Positions 58,926 to 64,000 of a stretch of 64,000 bases of DNA are shown here, in pieces. A program made the position numbers and the translations under genes. The DNA is from Citrobacter sp. GTDB taxonomy: Bacteria; Pseudomonadota; Gammaproteobacteria; Enterobacterales; Enterobacteriaceae. The DNA lies in NCBI GenBank assembly GCA_019415335.1, contig DXKH01000071.1, positions 62,001-126,000 of the forward strand, read 5' to 3'. Below the pieces are notes generated by a model. The model had not been told where the DNA came from. It saw only the letters and a list, made by a program, of their open reading frames with translations, and did not search any database. How positions within the stretch are numbered: position 1 is the stretch's first letter; every line of letters starts with the position of its first letter.

Positions 58926-61277
58926 GTGGCGCAGGCAGGTTTTATCTTAACCCGGCACTGGCGGGATACGTCGCAGGGAACAGAAGTCTCCTTCTGGCTG
59001 GCAACAGACAGCGGGCCTTTGCAGGTCACGCTTGCGCCGCAGGAATCCGTTGCGTTTATCCCTACCGCGCTGACCGCCCGCGTCACGTCGTTATTAAGCA
59101 GTGAAAATGGCTACCGCCTGACGCCGCTCAACCTCAAAGATTTTCATCGCCAGCCGGTTTCAGGTCTTTACTGCCGCTCGCATCGCCAGTTGATGCGGCT
59201 GGAAAAGCTGTTGCGTGAGAATGGCGTGACGGTTTATGAAGGCGATGTCCGCCCGCCAGAACGCTATCTGATGGAACGCTTTATCACCTCGCCGGTGTGG
59301 GTCGAAGGTGAGACGCGCAACAGCGCGATCGTCAATGCGCGATTAAAGCCCCATCCCGACTATCGTCCACCGCTCAAGTGGTTGTCTCTGGACATTGAGA
59401 CCACCCGCCACGGCGAACTGTACTGCATTGGGCTTGAAGGTTGCGGGCAGCGCGTTGTCTTTATGCTCGGCCCCGAAAATGGCGATTCATCAGCGCTCGA
59501 TTTCCAGCTTGTATACGTCAACAGCCGCCCACAACTGCTGGAAAAGCTGAACGAGTGGATTGCCCGCCACGATCCCGACATTATCATCGGCTGGAATCTG
59601 GTGCAGTTCGACCTGCGCGTGTTGCAAAAACATGCTGAGCGCTACCGTATCCCGCTGCGTTTCGGCCGCGATAACAGCGAACTTGAGTGGCGTGAGCACG
59701 GTTTTAAGAATGGCGTTTTTTTCGCCCAGGCGAAAGGCCGACTGATTATTGACGGCATTGAAGCGCTAAAGTCTGCCTTCTGGAATTTCTCGTCGTTTTC
59801 GCTGGAGACCGTTTCGCAGGAACTGCTCGGAGAAGGCAAGTCGATCGATAATCCGTGGGATCGCATGGATGAGATCGACAGGCGTTTTGCCGAAGATAAA
59901 CCCGCGCTCGCCACCTATAACCTGAAAGATTGCGAGCTGGTGACGCGGATCTTTCATAAAACCGAGATTATGCCGTTCCTGTTAGAACGCGCCACGGTCA
60001 ACGGATTACCTGTCGATCGTCACGGCGGTTCGGTCGCCGCGTTCGGCCACCTCTATTTTCCGCGTATGCATCGCGCCGGATATGTTGCGCCAAACCTCGG
60101 CGAAGTGCCGCCCCACGCCAGCCCCGGCGGTTACGTGATGGATTCGCGTCCCGGGTTGTATGATTCCGTGCTGGTGCTGGATTACAAAAGCCTGTACCCC
60201 TCAATCATTCGCACCTTTTTGATTGATCCTGTCGGTCTGGTGGAAGGGATGGCGCACCCGGACCCCGAACACAGCACCGAAGGGTTTCTCGACGCCTGGT
60301 TCTCACGGGAAAAACACTGTCTGCCAGAGATCGTGACAAATATCTGGCACGGCCGCGATGACGCCAAACGGCACGGTAATAAACCGCTTTCTCAGGCGCT
60401 GAAGATCATCATGAATGCCTTTTACGGTGTGCTCGGTACGACGGCCTGCCGCTTTTTCGATCCGCGCCTGGCGTCGTCGATCACTATGCGCGGTCACGCG
60501 ATCATGCGCCAGACCAAAGCGCTCATTGAAGCCCAGGGCTATGACGTGATTTATGGTGACACCGACTCCACCTTCGTCTGGCTGAAACGCGCCCACACAG
60601 AAGAGGAAGCGGCGAAGATTGGCCGCGCGTTAGTGGAACACGTCAACGCCTGGTGGACGCAGTCACTACAAGAGAAGAACCTTACCAGCGCGCTGGAACT
60701 GGAGTATGAAACGCATTTCTGCCGCTTTTTGATGCCCACCATTCGTGGGGCGGATACCGGCAGCAAAAAACGCTACGCGGGTCTGATTCAGGAAGGAGAA
60801 AACCAGCGGATGGTGTTTAAAGGGCTGGAAACCGTACGAACCGACTGGACACCGCTGGCGCAGCAGTTCCAGCAAGAATTGTATCTGCGCATTTTTCGTC
60901 ACGAACCGTACGAGGATTACGTACGTGACACCATTGCTCGGCTGATGGCGGGCGAGCTGGACGATCGTCTGGTCTATCGCAAGCGCCTGCGTCGACCGTT
61001 GAGCGAGTACCAGCGCAACGTTCCGCCGCACGTGCGCGCCGCCAGACTGGCTGACGAAGAAAACCTGAAGCGGGGACGTCCGGCGCAGTACCAGAATCGC
61101 GGCACCATTCACTATGTCTGGACCCTGAACGGCCCGGAGCCAAAGGATTATCAGCACTCGCCGCTGGATTACGAACACTATCTGACACGCCAGCTCCAGC
61201 CCGTCGCGGAAGGAATTCTTCCCTTCATTGATGATAACTTTGCTACACTACTGACAGGCCAATTAGGGTTATTTTGA
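58926..61277 (+). CDS. polB: DNA polymerase II
   Basis: Pol II is an SOS-induced family B polymerase used in replication restart and lesion bypass. A GTG start gives 783 residues, equal to E. coli PolB ([14 protein letters not shown]). The 3'-5' exonuclease motif I is D156-I-E158-TT; palm motifs [10 protein letters not shown] and [12 protein letters not shown] supply the polymerase aspartates; the C-terminal LTGQLGLF is the sliding-clamp-binding peptide. It is under the LexA box upstream. Confidence 0.98.
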   Translation: MAQAGFILTRHWRDTSQGTEVSFWLATDSGPLQVTLAPQESVAFIPTALTARVTSLLSSENGYRLTPLNLKDFHRQPVSGLYCRSHRQLMRLEKLLRENGVTVYEGDVRPPERYLMERFITSPVWVEGETRNSAIVNARLKPHPDYRPPLKWLSLDIETTRHGELYCIGLEGCGQRVVFMLGPENGDSSALDFQLVYVNSRPQLLEKLNEWIARHDPDIIIGWNLVQFDLRVLQKHAERYRIPLRFGRDNSELEWREHGFKNGVFFAQAKGRLIIDGIEALKSAFWNFSSFSLETVSQELLGEGKSIDNPWDRMDEIDRRFAEDKPALATYNLKDCELVTRIFHKTEIMPFLLERATVNGLPVDRHGGSVAAFGHLYFPRMHRAGYVAPNLGEVPPHASPGGYVMDSRPGLYDSVLVLDYKSLYPSIIRTFLIDPVGLVEGMAHPDPEHSTEGFLDAWFSREKHCLPEIVTNIWHGRDDAKRHGNKPLSQALKIIMNAFYGVLGTTACRFFDPRLASSITMRGHAIMRQTKALIEAQGYDVIYGDTDSTFVWLKRAHTEEEAAKIGRALVEHVNAWWTQSLQEKNLTSALELEYETHFCRFLMPTIRGADTGSKKRYAGLIQEGENQRMVFKGLETVRTDWTPLAQQFQQELYLRIFRHEPYEDYVRDTIARLMAGELDDRLVYRKRLRRPLSEYQRNVPPHVRAARLADEENLKRGRPAQYQNRGTIHYVWTLNGPEPKDYQHSPLDYEHYLTRQLQPVAEGILPFIDDNFATLLTGQLGLF

Positions 61278-61411
61278 CGCGTGACGAATCCGTCGCCATC
61301 CATTACCATAGCGCCCTTTCCATTCCTGGACCCCATTTACCGTTCTGTCATAGCATCTCCCTGGCAGAGGGTGATTATTGCCTGCAATTAAAGATATAGA
61401 GCCGAACAAAT

Positions 61412-64000
61412 ATGCCTTTTACACTTGGTCAACGCTGGATCAGCGATACAGAAAGCGAACTGGGACTTGGAACCGTCGTCGCAATGGATGCGCGCACCGT
61501 CACTTTACTTTTCCCCTCCACCGGTGAAAACCGTCTGTATGCGCGCAGTGACTCCCCGGTGACCCGCGTAATGTTCAACCCTGGTGATACCATTACCAGC
61601 CATGAAGGCTGGCAGCTACAAATCGATGAAGTAAAAGAAGAAAATGGTTTGCTTGCCTACATTGGTACCCGTCTTGATACCGAAGAAACGGGCGTGACGC
61701 TGCGTGAAGTTCTGCTCGACAGCAAACTGGCGTTCAGCAAACCGCAGGATCGGCTGTTTGCCGGTCAGATTGACCGCATGGATCGGTTTGCGTTGCGCTA
61801 TCGTGCACGTAAATTTCAAAGTGAACAGTACCGCATGCCATGGAGCGGTCTGCGCGGCCAGCGCACCAGTCTGATCCCCCATCAGCTCAACATCGCCCAC
61901 GACGTGGGTCGCCGTCACGCTCCTCGCGTACTGCTGGCGGATGAAGTGGGTCTGGGGAAAACCATTGAAGCCGGGATGATCCTGCATCAACAACTGCTTT
62001 CCGGTGCAGCAGAACGCGTACTGATCATTGTGCCGGAAACCTTACAGCATCAGTGGCTGGTCGAAATGCTGCGCCGTTTTAACCTGCGCTTCGCCCTGTT
62101 TGACGACGAACGCTACGCCGAAGCGCAGCATGACGCGCTGAACCCGTTTGAGACCGAACAACTGGTGATCTGTTCTCTGGACTTCGCCCGCCGCAACAAA
62201 CAGCGTCTGGAACACCTGTGTGATGCCGAATGGGACCTGCTGGTTGTCGATGAAGCCCACCATCTTGTGTGGAGCGAAGAGGCGCCGAGCCGCGAATATG
62301 TCGCAATAGAGCAACTGGCGGAACGCGTGCCAGGCGTACTGTTGCTGACTGCCACTCCGGAACAACTGGGAATGGAAAGCCACTTTGCACGTCTGCGTCT
62401 GCTGGATCCCAACCGTTTCCACGATTTCGCACAGTTTGTTGAAGAGCAGAAAAATTATCGCCCGGTTGCCGACGCCGTCGCCATGCTGCTCGCCGGTAAC
62501 AAGCTCAGCAATGAAGAACTCAACATGCTGGGTGAACTGATTGGCGAGCAGGATATTGAGCCGCTGCTGCAAACCGCGAACAGCGACCGCGACGGTGCGC
62601 AGAACGCGCGTCAGGAGCTGGTCTCCATGCTGATGGACCGCCACGGCACCAGCCGCGTGTTGTTCCGTAACACCCGTAATGGGGTGAAGGGCTTCCCGAA
62701 ACGCGAACTGCACACCATTAAGCTGCCGCTGCCAACGCAGTATCAGACGGCCATTAAAGTGTCCGGCATCATGGGGGTGCGCAAAAACGCCGAAGACAGA
62801 GCGCGCGATATGCTCTATCCGGAACAGATTTATCAGGAATTTGAAGGTGATACCGGAACCTGGTGGAACTTCGACCCGCGCGTTGAGTGGCTGATGGGCT
62901 ATCTGACCAGCCATCGCTCGCAGAAAGTGCTGGTGATTTGTGCAAAGGCGGCAACCGCCCTGCAACTGGAGCAAGTGCTGCGCGAGCGCGAAGGCATCCG
63001 CGCGGCGGTCTTCCACGAAGGGATGTCGATTATCGAACGTGACCGCGCCGCTGCCTGGTTTGGCGAAGAGGACAGCGGTGCGCAGGTGCTGCTGTGTTCA
63101 GAAATCGGCTCGGAAGGACGTAACTTCCAGTTTGCCAGCAACCTGGTGATGTTCGACCTGCCGTTTAACCCGGACCTGCTGGAGCAGCGTATTGGCCGTC
63201 TCGACCGTATCGGTCAGGCGCACGATATCCAAATCCACGTCCCGTATTTAGAGAAAACCGCGCAATCGGTGCTGGTTCGCTGGTATCACGAAGGTCTGGA
63301 TGCGTTCGAACATACCTGCCCGACGGGGCGCGCCATCTATGACTCGGTTTACAGCAACCTGATTAACTACCTGGCGTCGCCCGAAGAGACCGACGGCTTT
63401 GATGAGCTGATCAAAAGCTGTCGCGAACAGCACGAAGCACTGAAGACACAACTGGAACAGGGTCGTGACCGCCTGCTGGAGATCCATTCCAACGGCGGAG
63501 AAAAGGCGCAACAACTGGCTGAGAGCATTGAAGAGCAGGACGACGACACCAGCCTGATCGCCTTTGCCATGAACCTGTTTGATATCGTGGGGATTAATCA
63601 GGACGATCGCGGCGAAAACCTGATTGTACTAACCCCATCCGATCATATGCTGGTTCCGGATTTCCCGGGCCTGCCGGAAGACGGCTGCACCATTACCTTT
63701 GAACGTGACGTGGCGCTGTCGCGTGAAGACGCCCAGTTTATTACCTGGGAGCACCCACTGATTCGTAACGGTCTGGATCTGATCCTCTCTGGTGATACCG
63801 GCAGCAGTACCATTTCGTTGCTGAAGAACAAAGCCTTGCCGGTTGGCACACTGCTGCTGGAACTGGTATATGTCGTGGAGGCCCAGGCACCGAAGCAACT
63901 GCAGCTTAACCGCTTCCTGCCGCCAACGCCGGTGCGCATGCTGCTGGATAAAAACGGCAACAACCTCGCTGCACAAGTGGAGTTTGAAACCTTCAACCGC
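61412..64000 (+). CDS. rapA: RNA polymerase-recycling ATPase RapA (HepA), 3' end outside the window
   Basis: RapA is a Swi2/Snf2-type ATPase bound to RNA polymerase that promotes its recycling. The frame opens at ATG 61412 ([20 protein letters not shown]) and stays open for 863 codons to the end of the window; E. coli RapA has 968 residues. Two Tudor-like N-terminal domains are followed by Walker A DEVGLGKT (177-184), the DEAH box in [10 protein letters not shown] (near 280), [10 protein letters not shown], and the motif VI segment [12 protein letters not shown]. No clear terminator lies between polB and rapA. Confidence 0.97.
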   Translation, partial: MPFTLGQRWISDTESELGLGTVVAMDARTVTLLFPSTGENRLYARSDSPVTRVMFNPGDTITSHEGWQLQIDEVKEENGLLAYIGTRLDTEETGVTLREVLLDSKLAFSKPQDRLFAGQIDRMDRFALRYRARKFQSEQYRMPWSGLRGQRTSLIPHQLNIAHDVGRRHAPRVLLADEVGLGKTIEAGMILHQQLLSGAAERVLIIVPETLQHQWLVEMLRRFNLRFALFDDERYAEAQHDALNPFETEQLVICSLDFARRNKQRLEHLCDAEWDLLVVDEAHHLVWSEEAPSREYVAIEQLAERVPGVLLLTATPEQLGMESHFARLRLLDPNRFHDFAQFVEEQKNYRPVADAVAMLLAGNKLSNEELNMLGELIGEQDIEPLLQTANSDRDGAQNARQELVSMLMDRHGTSRVLFRNTRNGVKGFPKRELHTIKLPLPTQYQTAIKVSGIMGVRKNAEDRARDMLYPEQIYQEFEGDTGTWWNFDPRVEWLMGYLTSHRSQKVLVICAKAATALQLEQVLREREGIRAAVFHEGMSIIERDRAAAWFGEEDSGAQVLLCSEIGSEGRNFQFASNLVMFDLPFNPDLLEQRIGRLDRIGQAHDIQIHVPYLEKTAQSVLVRWYHEGLDAFEHTCPTGRAIYDSVYSNLINYLASPEETDGFDELIKSCREQHEALKTQLEQGRDRLLEIHSNGGEKAQQLAESIEEQDDDTSLIAFAMNLFDIVGINQDDRGENLIVLTPSDHMLVPDFPGLPEDGCTITFERDVALSREDAQFITWEHPLIRNGLDLILSGDTGSSTISLLKNKALPVGTLLLELVYVVEAQAPKQLQLNRFLPPTPVRMLLDKNGNNLAAQVEFETFNR

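Noticed and set aside
62042..63016. 324-codon frame antisense to rapA
   Set aside because: Shadow frame inside a clearly conserved coding sequence.

Overview
The window is conserved chromosomal core of an enterobacterium in the Escherichia/Salmonella/Citrobacter group. Gene order matches the E. coli 0-3 min region read in reverse, from aceE to rapA, and nearly every protein has the length I expect for its E. coli counterpart. The AmpD sequence (187 residues) looks closest, from memory, to Citrobacter AmpD, so Citrobacter or a near relative is my best guess. No prophage, insertion sequence with a transposase, CRISPR array, tRNA or rRNA gene is visible.

Layout: 1-2.4 kb holds aceE (3' end outside the window) and its regulator pdhR with a perfect PdhR operator. 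2.9-4.3 kb is aroP. 4.4-4.6 kb is the scar of a deleted transporter/glycosidase pair. 4.6-7.0 kb has ampE-ampD and divergent nadC, followed by type IV pilus genes ppdD-hofB-hofC (7.3-10.3 kb), guaC, and coaE-zapD-yacG. 13.2-35.2 kb is the cell-wall and division (dcw) cluster on the minus strand: mraZ-rsmH-ftsL-ftsI-murE-murF-mraY-murD-ftsW-murG-murC-ddlB-ftsQ-ftsA-ftsZ, continuing into lpxC, secM-secA and mutT. Most genes there overlap or nearly touch.

35.7-46 kb holds cra, ilvIH, leuO and the leuLABCD operon, so branched-chain amino acid synthesis and its regulators sit together. 46-49 kb is the glucose-phosphate stress locus: setA, the dual-function RNA SgrS with its SgrT peptide, and sgrR. 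49-52.7 kb is the thiamine ABC importer thiBPQ under a TPP riboswitch. 52.8-58.8 kb has yabI, araC and araBAD with the complete arabinose looping control region. The end holds the LexA-controlled polB and the 5' part of rapA.

I did not find a new multi-gene system. The points most worth a second look are: a TPP riboswitch whose P3 arm carries a ~107-nt palindromic insert; a deletion scar joining the start of a GPH sugar transporter to the end of a glycosidase-like gene; a polB promoter whose -10 lies in the loop of the araBAD terminator; a REP pair inside araBAD directly against the araD ribosome binding site; and a short SgrT variant.
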